Assembly (NCBI GenBank): GCA_013399855.1
Contig: VXAY01006780.1
Span: 1,478,483-1,542,482, forward strand
Direction: 5' to 3'
DNA from: Oxyruncus cristatus
Lineage: Eukaryota > Chordata > Aves > Passeriformes > Cotingidae
DNA: 64,000 bases
Shown: piece after piece, positions 12,751 through 23,715 of the stretch
Numbering within the stretch: the stretch's first letter is position 1
Layout: every line of letters begins with the position of its first letter
Notes under the pieces: model-generated
What the model saw: only the letters and a program-made list of their open reading frames with translations
Databases searched by the model: none
What the model was told of the DNA's origin: nothing
Position numbers and translations under genes: made by a program

Positions 12751-13674
12751 TCTTGCAATTTTCTAATGCAAAGCCCATTTTTCAGTGTTATTTTAACCCC
12801 ACACTCTGGATTACCCAAAACACAGCTTTCTTTGGTTATGTTCCCCCTAGGAGATGGTTCCCTCTGGCATCATAAAGTTCTGTAACTGCTGGAATTCTGC
12901 ACCATCGCTCCGAGATATCCATCAGAATCAGTTTTGCAACCCATTACATCTTTTTATTTTTCACCAGTCTGTCCCCTCAGACTTCACCTCTTGCCTTCCA
13001 ATCACTTAATATCAAAACTAGACGCAATTATAGGAAAGGGGGAGGAGGGATGCAGGCTGGGAGGAGGCAGATCCAGATCCCAGAATTAACTGTTAGCAAT
13101 TCCACCCACAGCTCATTTATCACGCAATGCAAAGCCCCCCCCGCTACCTGCCTTGAAATTATCCATGTAACCCACCCTCCCATGACAGAGGCAAAATAAA
13201 TATTCCAGGAATAATGGAGTTGTTTGTATCAAGAGATCTGGTTTATAACCACCCCGGACTTAGTTTATCTGGGCACGTTTTTGACAGACAATATTCTATA
13301 AATTATTTATCTCCTGACAAAAAAAAACCCAACCACTGGAAGCCACATTTGAGTTAGAAAAATGAGCTATTGTTGTGAATACATTTAAAAACGTAAATGA
13401 AACTCCAAATACTGTTTTGAATACATTAAAAAAAGGAAATGGAGCTAAAGATTGTGACATGAATCCACTGTGCCTACCAAAGGGCAGGATTTAATCATGG
13501 CTTGCCTTGGCTCCAACATCCATGCCTGCACTTCCAGTAAAGCAATGCTGCCTAATGAATTCCAGAATTTCCACAAATGGGTGTTCATTCTGATTATTTA
13601 TATTAGAATTTGCACATAAAGCGCATTTTAAAACCAGAAAGAAACTTTTGATTATTACTTAGTGGTGAACACGG

Positions 13675-13736
13675 GTGATTTAATGGTTGGATTTGATGAT
13701 CTTTTCCAACCTTAATGATTCCATGACTTTATGATC
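13675..13736 (+). mobile_element. Very short CR1 3' end
   Basis: GGTTGGATTTGATGATCTTT and TCCAACCTTAATGATTCCAT are the last ~60 bases of a CR1 tail. Confidence 0.65.
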
Positions 13737-13957
13737 TAATGGTGCTGGTACCCTCAGTGGGCATCTTCCCCCCAGGAAACAGAAGATGTGGTCCACAGAA
13801 TTCATTAAATCAAAACCTAATTAATATTTCATAGTAATTCTTTAAATTCTGCAGCATGTTTGAGTCAAAAGAGTAATGTCCATACTATGGTAATTTATCA
13901 AAGTGATTTTGACAGTTGTATATAAGAAAAAAAATATTTTCCATGACCAAAAAGAAC

Positions 13958-14126
13958 ATTTTGGAACAGGCTGCCCAGGGGGAGGGTGGAGTCACCATCC
14001 CTGGAGGTGTTCCAGAAACAACGGGACTCAGTGCCATGGTCTGGTTGACAAGCTGGTGATGGATCAAAGGTTGGACTCAATGTCCTTAGAGTTCTTTTAC
14101 ACCCTAAATGATTCTGTGATTCTGGA
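13958..14126 (+). mobile_element. CR1 3' fragment (group C-like)
   Basis: It has GGAACAGGCTGCCCAGGGGG, CCATCCCTGGAGGTGTTCCA, GGTTGGACTCAATGTCCTTA and the terminus AATGATTCTGTGATTCTG. Confidence 0.82.
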
Positions 14127-14944
14127 TGCCTTTGGATTCTTTTATTCTAAATTGTTTTCTAATGTCTAAAATCATAAAAGTTTTCAAAAGTCTAAGAGGT
14201 GCAATCCAGGAGCGAGACAGTGAAAATTCAACAGCGGAAGGGATTTTTCATGCTTAGTTTATAATAATCATCACTTGAGGCAGAACATTATGCAGAAAAT
14301 GCAGAAAATTGAGGTTTTCTTTTTCTGACAATCCAACACTCGCAGTCCAGCCCTGGTGCATTATCCAAACTGTACTGGAGGGGAGATTTGGGGCAGGGGC
14401 AGCCGTGGGGAAAAGGGTGGTGGGACAGAGGAGGTGGTCATAGAGACATTCCTACTTCAGGCCATGGGGTTCATCTTTCCCCTCCATTTCTCAGCTGGGA
14501 AGGAGATTATTTCTATCCTCATTATTTAGAAGCACAAGCCCTGTATTTTCCAACTGTAATGAGACCTTTCTACGTTTTTCACTCCCCTGAACCTCATTAG
14601 AGAACACAAGCCTGGGTATTTCTCTTTTTTTTCCCTCTTGCCCCTTCTCTGAGTTTTATATTTAGATTGTCATGAAATTCCAGTAATTCACATCTACATG
14701 ACACATGGAATTTGTCAGGAGGAAAGATGTTAGAGATACATTTTCATTTTTAACAGAAAACTTAAAATCTCCACTTCGCCCAAGAGGGCATAAATATTCC
14801 ATACGTCCCTTGAATTTGTAAACCTGCATGAACAGCTGGGAGAAGAAATTCAAGCTCAAATTATGGCAAGAAACATTACAAACCACTTGCACTACTGAAA
14901 CCAGCTATTTGTAAAGAATCTGACACAGAACTACACACTGTGTT

Positions 14945-15380
14945 AGCTCTGGGTCCCTCAGCAGAGGAAGGACATGGAGCTGCTGGAGCAAGTCCAGAGG
15001 CCATGGAGCTGCTTCCAGGGCTGGAGTCCCTCTGCTCTGGAGCCAGGCTGGGAGGGTGTTCACCTGGAGGAGAGAAGGCTCCAAGGAGACCTTAGGGCCC
15101 CTTCCAGTGCCTAAAGAGGCTCCAAGAGAGCTGGAGAGAGACTTTGGACAAGGGCTTGCAGGGACAGGACAAGGGGAATGGCTTCTCACTGCCAGAGAGT
15201 AGGGTTAGGTGGGATATTGGGAAGAATTTCTTCCCTGGGAGGGTGGTGAGGCCCTGGCACAGGTTGCCCAGAGAAGCTGTGGCTGCCCCATCCCTGGAAG
15301 TGTCCAAGGCCAGGCTGGACAGGGCTTGGAGCACCCTGGGATAGTGGAAGGTGTCCGGGATTCTCTGATTCTGTGTTTAG
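14945..15380 (+). mobile_element. CR1 3' fragment, longer (group A)
   Basis: It extends upstream through CTCTGCTCTGGAGCCAGGCT and GGGTGTTCACCTGGAGGAGA to the standard AAGCTGTGGCTGCCCCATCC block. It ends abruptly at GGAAGGTGTCCGGGATTCTC, with an internal deletion of about 60 bases before the terminal ATTCT repeat. Confidence 0.88.
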
Positions 15381-16191
15381 AGGTTTGTGCATCAAAACCA
15401 TTTCTGAAACAATGATGGACTCCAAAGGCAGTTCATTTCACTAGAAGAATTTAAGAATTGACTAAAAACATCTCCAGCAACTGAAGTGTTGCATATTCCC
15501 AGGCTGAGTAACTAAATATTTTATATCAGGAGTACAACTTCAGCTTTTACTAAACATGATCATACTTGACAGGAGTGATCACCTGGCAAACCCGTTTGGA
15601 CTCACTTTGGTGCCAAACCCTAAACTCAGGGAATGGGAGTCATTGCAGCCATGGGAAGAGAACAATCAACATCTGCTGGAGAAAGAATGTGCTTCTGAGT
15701 ATTTGAGGAGTATTTGAATTCCATTTCTTAGTGAACTGGATACAAATGTTCACCTGGATCCAACAGCAGGTGCTGGAATGGCCAACAGCCAACGCTCCAA
15801 AGCATTACTGAAATCAGAACTCCCTGTGCCACTCCAGGCAGGAACAGGTTAATGGTTCCTTTGTCAACCCATTAACACAAAACCCCACTAAACACTAAAT
15901 TTCAGAAGCCAATGGCTTATTCTGTTCACCTGTTTTTCACTGGCATTAATGATACAGTTCAGTTACTTTTTAATATGAAAAAATGCCATACAAATTATGC
16001 CAGTCCTTTTTTTTTTTAAAGGCCACTTCAGAAATTTTCTTGTGATATAAATGATATTAAAACACGCTATCGATTACATAAACCATTTTAATTAAAACTG
16101 CAAAGTGATTTTAAACTGGACTAGAAACTTGTTCAAGGAAAGAAACAATAGTTCCTTTTCTTAAGGAAAAAAAAAAGCTCTAAATGTCCAT

Positions 16192-16326
16192 GTTTCCATA
16201 GAGACAACCTCTATCCTTTCATGCTTCCTAATCTATCTTGGTCGATCAATACTTTATGGTAATTGTTTCCATGGTAATTGCAACTATAATAATCCCCTTT
16301 TTCAGCGGAAAAGAAACGTATAAAAG
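16192..16326 (+). promoter_or_regulatory. Promoter-like cluster: X-box-like motifs and TATA box
   Basis: Two imperfect RFX X-box-like motifs (GTTTCCATAGAGAC at 16,192 and GTTTCCATGGTAAT at 16,265) lie upstream of a consensus TATAAAAG at 16,319-16,326. ATGGTAATTG is repeated 15 bases apart (16,256 and 16,271). It points opposite to PDE4B, and no gene is recognisable downstream. This could be an enhancer or chance. Confidence 0.2.
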
Positions 16327-16704
16327 CAACGACAAACCAACTTGGAAAGGCAGTCTGAGTCTGCAGCAGTGACAGCAGAATGTGCTCCTTTATCTTGAAA
16401 ATTTGGGCTTAATTAAGGCCAGATGGAGTTCACCACTTAGGGGGAAATTTCATTGGGAATTTGAAGATGAGATGCAAAGTCGGGCTCAATCCTGTGTAAC
16501 CAAGTTCAGCAGGAAAAATCAACCAGAGCCCTCAGAGCTGAATTCCCGTGGTGTGAAGGAACAGCCACAGGGTCTGGTTGCCCTTCACATTCCTTCCTTA
16601 TCCTGGCACCACACAGAGATGGAGAGGGACAAGAAAAAGGTGGTGCCAGTCCAGAACATCGGGGACAAAAGGAAGTGCAAGAAGGAATCATTAGTGACAA
16701 AATA

Positions 16705-16745
16705 AATAGAATCACAGACTATCCTGAGTTGGAACAGACCAGAGA
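16705..16745 (-). mobile_element. CR1 3' end stub (group D)
   Basis: AATAGAATCACAGACTATCC then TGAGTTGGAACAGACCAGAG matches only the last ~40 bases of a group D CR1. A second group D end lies 220 bases further on. Confidence 0.6.
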
Positions 16746-16962
16746 AAAGGGGACTTAGAGAAAAATCAGGTTCTGTCCAAGCTGCTTCTCTCCCACGTTC
16801 AGGAATAATCTTTCAACTGAGTCAATTCACCCTTAGAGAAGGTCTTCTAAGTTGTGAAGCCTCTGAGGTTTTCAGATCTTCATGTTTGAGATTTTGGTGG
16901 AGCTTTTGGACCACCACAGAAAAACTGGCCAGTATCCATATGTGCAATATGTGCAAGAAAAA

Positions 16963-17260
16963 TGGAATATGCTGAGTTGGAAGGGACCCACATCCAGTCC
17001 AACTCCTGGCCCTGCCCAGGACACACCGACAATCCCACCTTGTCCCTGAGAGTATCATCCAAACACTCCTCGAGCTCTGGCAGCCTTGGTGCCCTGGGGA
17101 GCCTGTTCAGTGCCCAACCACCCTCTGGAGGAAGAACCTTTTCCTGAGATCCAACCTAAACCTGCCCTGACACAACTTCAGGCCATTCCCTGGGGTCCTG
17201 TCACCAGTCACAGAGTGAAAAGATCAGTGCCTGCCCCTCTGCTAATCAGAGTTGGGGGGA
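16963..17260 (-). mobile_element. CR1 3' fragment (group D)
   Basis: Antisense: TGAGTTGGAAGGGACCCACA, AGCTCTGGCAGCCTTGGTGC, CTGGGGAGCCTGTTCAGTGC and GACACAACTTCAGGCCATTC. Confidence 0.88.
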
Positions 17261-18069
17261 AGGAGGGTTTTATTTCCACACCGGAGCTGCATCCACCCCA
17301 TCACCCAAAGGACATAAAGAAATGCTGGGTATCCCCCTTGGGGCACTGTAGAGAACAGCCCCGAGTCCATTATCTTAGCCATTAACTCTCAAAAATGACA
17401 ATTAAGTGTTCATTAACATTCAACTACAATAAATCATAAAATAAAGTGAGAATGGAAACTTCAGGCTTCACAAGGGTCGGTATTTCAGCCTCAGCTGACA
17501 GTGGGAAGCCCTCCAACACAGCCATGTGAAGTTGTATCTGCGGTAGGATCCTTTTCTGGTTTTAAACGTATGTAAAGAAAGAGACATCACTCCCAAAGCA
17601 CTATTTCCACACAGTTAAATCTCAAAGCAGCAGGGAAAAGGTAACAACAGGTACAACAAATGTCATCAATATAGAGACTAGCAATTAGCACCCAGCTAAA
17701 AAGGAAATTACCTGGAATACTTAAGGAAAAGACTCCCCCTGAATTAGGACCAATTTAGCAATTTGGGATGGTTTTCCATGTGAACTAGAGGAGAGCAACA
17801 GTATAGAAATTAATTATGTTGATTATGTACTTGATTACAGTAGATTAAAAAGCATTATCTGAGTGCTGTTCCCATGGCAGTGTGATGGTGTCAGCCCTCG
17901 CTTCCAATAAACCTCTGCCAGGAAAATGCAGCAGCTCCAAAACTCCAGGTTGGCTGGATCTGGATCCTTCTCCACCTGTTTTAAACACTCACATTTATTT
18001 TCTGGTTAAAATATCTAGAAAAACAGAATGTGGCTCTCAGCTGAGCTCACTGCCTTAGCTGTGCATTCT

Positions 18070-18435
18070 AGAATGTCAGACTGCTTTGGTTTGCAAGGGA
18101 CCTTAAAGCCCATCTTGTTCCACCCCCTGCCATGGGCAGAGACACCTTCCACTAGCCCAGGTTGCTCCAAGCCCCGTCCAACCTGGCCTTGGACACTTCC
18201 AGGGATGGGGCAGCCACAGCTTCTCTGGGCAACCTGTGCCAGGGCCTCACCACCCTCACAGGGAAGGATTTCTTCCCACTGTCCCACCTAACCCTGTCCT
18301 CTGGCAGTAGGAAGCCATTCCCCCCTTGTCCTGTCACTCCTTGTCCAAAGTCCCTCTCCAGCTCTTGGAGCAAATTCAGGCACTGGAAAGGACTGTAGGG
18401 TCTCTCTAGAGCCTTCTCTTCTCCAGCCCAGAGGT
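18070..18435 (-). mobile_element. CR1 3' fragment (group A)
   Basis: Antisense: GGGACCTTAAAGCCCATCTT, GACACCTTCCACTAGCCCAG, GCAGCCACAGCTTCTCTGGG, then CCTTGTCCTGTCACTCCTTG and TCTCTTCTCCAGCCCAGAGG. Confidence 0.92.
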
Positions 18436-19179
18436 TTAAACCCTACAGCAGCCTGAGTTCAAGCCAGAGAGCAGAGGGACAGAGAGAGCCCTCAGACAAC
18501 ACTGATGTCCCCTCAGAACCACGAACTGTGACAACTCCCAGAGTGGCCTCACCTGCCCAAAGAACATCAGAATAAAGCCAATTATAGACCTGTTTGAGCC
18601 CAAGGAGCCCCCAGTGCCATCTCCCCTGGTGTTGGCAGGGACATCCAAGGACGTGTTTGACCAGGTGCATCAAGCAGGGCACCAGCTGCTCCGCATTTTA
18701 CATCACTTGAGAACAACAATGAATGTTTTAAATCACCAGCTAATCCAGAAAAACGCAAAGGCAAGGGAAACTTCCGGGGGAAAAGTCCAGGAGGCACACA
18801 AAAGGCTAATTCTGCTTTAACAACAGGTCACCCGCTCCTCCAGTGAAGTCACCAAGGAACCCCTGAAGACACGGAGCTGCCAAGTCCAATCCATCAGCTG
18901 GTGGAGCTGCTGGAAGGGCTGACCCTCCTGAACTCTGCCTGAGATGTGCAGAACACAACATTCCGACCAAAAACAACGCGGGCAGGACGAAAATTGGGAG
19001 CCATTTTTGTGACTAAATTCATGCACATTTTATGAGCCTTTCTCTGGAGACAACGGACTAAAAATGGCACAGAATTTGATTCCTCAATTGCTTCTGTGAT
19101 TGAGAGGTGCTTTTCTGAAACAGCTGCAGCCTGGTTGTGGGGCTGAGTGGAAACACTTGAGTTGTTTGTCAGTTCAGTA

Positions 19180-19260
19180 TTTTATACCTTATATATACAT
19201 ATATTTATACACATATTTTTGTATTTTACATATATACATGTATACACACTTGAATAAAAA
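19180..19260. repeat. AT-rich TATA/CATA low-complexity tract
   Basis: Repeated TATATACATATA and TATACAC motifs without a fixed unit. Confidence 0.8.
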
Positions 19261-19411
19261 AGTACCTATCTACTTATTACACTCCAATTTTACTGACTTC
19301 TTTGGGAAGGAACTTTTCATCACACAAGCCCATGGCTGACAAAAAATACTAAATATATAAAATCAATGAAAACATTTATTTCACATTTATTATGAAAAGA
19401 CAAGACCTGTA

Positions 19412-19543
19412 TTCCATAGAGTGGTTTGGGTTGGGAGGGACCTCAAAACTCATCCAGTTCCACCCCCTGCTACGAGCCGGAACACCTTCCACTACCCCAG
19501 GTTGCTCCAAGCCCTGTCCAATCTGGCCTTGGACACTTCCGAA
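19412..19543 (-). mobile_element. CR1 3' fragment (group A), 5'-truncated
   Basis: Antisense: GGTTTGGGTTGGGAGGGACC, CACCTTCCACTACCCCAGGT, ending abruptly after TGGCCTTGGACACTTCCGA. Confidence 0.9.
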
Positions 19544-20714
19544 GTATATTGGGAATAATTCATGGCAAAGCTCTTTTCCAAAACCATTTAAAAACTTTTG
19601 CAAATAGAATAAAACATTGAAGTTTAGTTCTTTTTGTGCCTATGGGTCAGAGGGAATCCTTAAAAATACAGGTTTGAAGAGGTTAAATATATAAAAAGCA
19701 CCACTGAGATACTATAGGAATTCTGGGAATGCCTATACTGGGAATGGACAGTGCATGAATTCTTAAAATCTGAATTAAAATTAACTCTTCTGCATTATTT
19801 AATTAAAATTTGGCTTAAAATATTTGAAGAAACGCCAAAATTCCTGCACAAAATCCAGAAAAGGGAAGCAAAAACCTGGAAACTTTGAGGTGGGAAGTAC
19901 CATTTGTTTGAGCAGAGGAATGAGGAGGCTCTCCCCAGAAGGGAGAGGAGATGCTCTGTGTGACCTGCGATCCAAAGGGACTTTTCTTCGGAAAGGTGGA
20001 AGTCAGGGAAAATCTACAGCTATGAGTAGGAAATAAATCTACCAAATGGGTCTGTTCTGGATCAAAACCCCCTCAGCGTAGCTGTACTTCACTTCCACAC
20101 ACAATAAAAATAGCACAGTGTGGTAGTTTTCTAACCATGCTGGAAGCCCCCAGTTGTTTCATTTTTTTCTCCAATTTATACAGTCGTGTTACACTTAAAA
20201 AGCCAGCCAAGAAATTGCCTGGGTTTTTATCTTAAATTGTGTATTTAAGAGGGAACAACTCCTGTAAAACTCCGCTGATGGAGAATCTACCACACAAAGC
20301 TATTTCAGTACGCCCTGTTTTATATTAACATCATCTTGTTCAGGTCCAATTAGGGAGATGTTCCCAGTGTCTTTTTCCTGGGAACCATAATGCTTTCAGC
20401 CCCACTCTGATAGTTCAGAACCATTAAAGAGAAATCAATCAAATTCTGAAGTACATATGCTTGTCTTCTTAAAGTTCTCGTTATTAAAGTGCATTTCTCT
20501 TCCTCCTCCTCAGGTAGCAGATGGGAGTAGCACAAATCACACTTCAACATATCCTTGGGAAAGGATTCGAGTGAATATAGCTCATTTTAAAGCTGCAGAT
20601 ACCGGAAATATGAGGAGAAATGGGTGAATAAATGTACATACTGACAGCCAGGCAGCAGTGAGAGTGGGTTTGGGAAGGGATGACACACAGGTGTATACAC
20701 ATAGTTAATAGGAA

Positions 20715-21163
20715 GCAAGTCCAGGGGACGCCACAAAGATGCTCCCAGGGCTGGAGCCTCTCTGCTCTGGAGACAGGCTGGGAGAGCTGGGGGTGTTCAC
20801 CTGGAGAAGAGAAGGCTCCAGTGAGACTTTAGAGCCCCTTCCAGTGCCTAAAGGGGCTCCAAGAGAGCTGCAGAGAGACTTTGGACAAGGGCTTGCAGGG
20901 ACAGGACAAGGGGGAATGGCTTCCCACTGCCAGAGAACAGGGTTATGTGGGATATTGGGAAGAACTTCTTCCCTGTAAGGATGGTGAGGCCCTGGCTCAG
21001 GCTGCCCAGAGAAGCTGTGGCTGCTCCATCCCTGGAAGTGTCCAAGGCCAGGCTGGACGGGGCTTGGAGCAACTTGGGCCAGTGGAAGGTGTCCCTGCCC
21101 ATGGCAGGGGGTGGAACAAGATGGGCCTTATGGTCCCTCCCAACCCAAACCATTCCATGATTA
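20715..21163 (+). mobile_element. CR1 3' fragment, near full tail (group A)
   Basis: It runs from CTCTGCTCTGGAGACAGGCT through GACAGGACAAGGGGGAATGG and AGAAGCTGTGGCTGCTCCAT to CAACCCAAACCATTCCATGA. It is one of the longest, cleanest copies here. Confidence 0.93.
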
Positions 21164-22929
21164 CGTTAGTCTGTGTTCAAGCTGCACTGAGGATATTCCT
21201 CACTCCAACTGCCCCCTCCAGGCAGCCTTGTCCTTTGGATAAGGATACACACCACAAATGCCAGGTTGCATCAGGCCAACTCATGGAAGGGAATCACTGC
21301 AGCAGCCACTTATTTCACTCTAAACTTCCCAGGTGAACTCATTCCTCCCATCTTCTCTTCCTGCTTCCTCCCCTGTGGTTCATTCCAAACATCACCTTCA
21401 GGATTTTGCGGAGCGCGAGGGAGTTGGTGGAAAACTCATCAACAATTTCCAGTGAAGATAAATTATGGAGAGAGGAAAATTTGATCCGAGGACACGGCAC
21501 CAGGCGAAGTGCCTTTGATGCAGGCGATCGATGGGGAAGGGCTGTCCTGGTTGTGCTGTCACTGCTGGGATTTACTTTTCCTTCTCAGGTCAAAACTTCT
21601 TTTGCCGAACAAAACTTTGAATCCTTTTATGTCAATTATTTTGTGTTGAATATATTGACTCAAGCCTTTGTTGTGGGTGTTGCCAGGAGTGAAAAGTTTT
21701 TCCAGATCTCCTTCCTTTGAAGAATGTTTCAATATTAAGAATGACTAAGCTGAAGCTGAAGATGAGTCAGACCTATCACTCCAGGAAGAAGCAGCGAGAG
21801 GGACTTTGAACTATTGGAGATGATATGGAAGCCCTCAAGTACACAGGGAAAAACCACCTAAATGCCTCTTTCATCTGGGAAAATCACAACAGCAAGCAGG
21901 CTCCTGGAATATGGTATGGAACATAACTACTTTATCATTTAGTGGATTTTCCCAACATATATTCGCTGGGGGAAAAAATGCACCTTTTGCTTTAAAGATT
22001 GCACAGCCCTGAATGCAGGAATGTCCCTGAACAGGAAAGTGATATCCAGCTTCCAGGCTGGAAAAGCCACAGGAATTAAAAGAAATCTTAATTTCTCTGG
22101 CATTTCTGCTGAATTTATTCCCTGAAGTAAATTTTTCCTCAGCTTCTCAGAGCTGTAAAAAAAAAAAGGCCTGAAAATTACTCCAAACTTGTAGCTCGTT
22201 TCTCTCTCACTTCATAGTAGAGACGAAAATATGTGACATCAAGTTTATTACCTGACAATTAACTGTAAGCAGGAAAAAACTCTATGAACAATAGTTAGCT
22301 ACAAACATGAATAATTCAAGTCTTTTTGAAAAGGTCAAATGTCCAAAATCACAATTAATCTTCCTATTCGTTGATTTTGTTAATGATCAGTAAATTTTCA
22401 ATTTTCATGGGGGGGAAAAAAACCCCTGCTCCTTGCAAGTGGGTTGCAGATCCTGCAAATCTCCAGGGAGGTCTCCACCTGGGATTCCCTTGGGATGATT
22501 TGCCTTCCTCACGCCTTGTTGCTACGACCTCCTGCCAAACAACTCTGTTACAAACAACGAAGGATTTCTTTTTCTAGCATTACAAATGTGATGGTTCCTG
22601 CATAATCCCATTATTGTTTTCATGCAGCTCCAGGGGAAACTCAGGCAGAACTGACAGGTCTTGGTATAAACCAGAAAACCCCAAAACCCCTCAGTTCCAA
22701 GTGTTTTTGTGACAAACCCTGATGCAGCAGCACAGGCCTGACACGCACAAAAGCCCTGAGGTGCCATCCCTGTACTTTGTTACTCTCCCAGGTGGAAAAT
22801 ACCACAACTATGGAACAGAAGTGGCCAGGAAGAGGAGGGGGAGCGTGTCTTCAGCTCTGCCCAGGCGAGGGTGATGCTCCACTTTCCCAGGAGCAGAGGG
22901 ATTCACACGGATAACTCAGAGAGGACCGT
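21164..22929. other. Non-coding intron, nothing recognised
   Basis: CR1-free stretch leading into the CpG-rich block. No exon or structured repeat seen. Confidence 0.55.
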
Positions 22930-23071
22930 GCCTTTGGATGCTCTTTGGAGCTGTGTCCCTACCCAATTCGCAGCTTTTAGACTCAAATCCAGACAGCAAA
23001 GATGCTGCAGAAAGAACCCCTGACGGGAAGGGGGAAGAGGAAGCAGGTCAGGCCGTGGTGGCTGAGTTCGG

Positions 23072-23079
23072 TGACGTCA
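23072..23079. promoter_or_regulatory. Perfect cAMP-response element (CRE)
   Basis: The sequence TGACGTCA occurs within GGTGACGTCAGC. It is the full palindromic CREB/ATF site, and it lies in the CpG-rich intronic block of a gene whose product degrades cAMP. The motif is exact; that it is bound is inference. Confidence 0.5.
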
Positions 23080-23464
23080 GCCCTGCTGACCCCCTGCCCC
23101 GCTTTGTCTCCCTCCTTCCTCGCTCCTCCTCCAGCCTCCATCCCTTTTGTCCTTCCCCTCCACGCATTTCCCTCTCCAGTGGCATTACTTCATCCTTTTC
23201 TTTTACCTTTAGGCAGTTTTTCCATCTGCTGCCCTCCCTTTCCCGGTGTTTTTATTTACAGGGTCGCTTGGGGTTCAACACAGTCATAAAAATGACTTCA
23301 CCAGCATTCCCAGGGCACTAATCCTTCCCCACCACAGCACAGCCGGCTCTGGCTTCCATCAGTTTTATTCAGGGGAGGGTAGGACCACATAAGTTCGAGG
23401 CTGTTGAATCAGCAGAGTTGCCACTCAAAGCAAAGCTGAGAGGAACCCGCCCTCTCCCCATCCC

Positions 23465-23582
23465 AACACCCCTCTGGGAGCACCAGGAGCGCTCGGAGGT
23501 GACTCCTGGGGATGGTCCTGTGCGGGGATAAGGCTGGACTCGATGATCCTCGTGAGTCCTTCCAATTCTGTGATTCTGTGAG
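23465..23582 (+). mobile_element. CR1 3' fragment (group D) in the CpG-rich block
   Basis: It has CACCAGGAGCGCTCGGAGGT, GGCTGGACTCGATGATCCTC and CTTCCAATTCTGTGATTCTG. It retains several CpGs. Confidence 0.8.
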
Positions 23583-23666
23583 GCTGCTCATCCCTTCCTG
23601 AAAACTGCAATGATTCCTTGAGCCCGTGGCTCGCTTTGCAATTCCAACCTTAATTCCTCGCCTGCT

Positions 23667-23715
23667 TTTTAAAGCCCGGCAAGTGGCTGCGAGCGGAGTT
23701 AATCTATATGCAAAT
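23667..23715 (-). promoter_or_regulatory. Octamer plus TATA-like pair
   Basis: On the minus strand the octamer ATTTGCAT (23,715-23,708) is followed about 35 bases later by TTTAAAA (23,673-23,667). The spacing and order resemble an octamer-TATA promoter in the PDE4B direction. No start codon followed by a recognisable exon was seen downstream, so a non-coding first exon, an enhancer or chance are all possible. Confidence 0.3.

Larger units (their letters stand above)
12751..14944. other. Intron with two small CR1 ends, otherwise unrecognised
   Basis: Two partial copies of an AATACATT-containing segment near 13,378 and 13,417 suggest a small diverged duplication. No exon seen. Confidence 0.5.

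Noticed and set aside
14195..14220. Minus-strand SRSWIA codons as the PDE4B4 first exon
   Set aside because: Only SWI agrees with the remembered RRHSWI ending. There is no GT donor after it and no suitable upstream ATG peptide.
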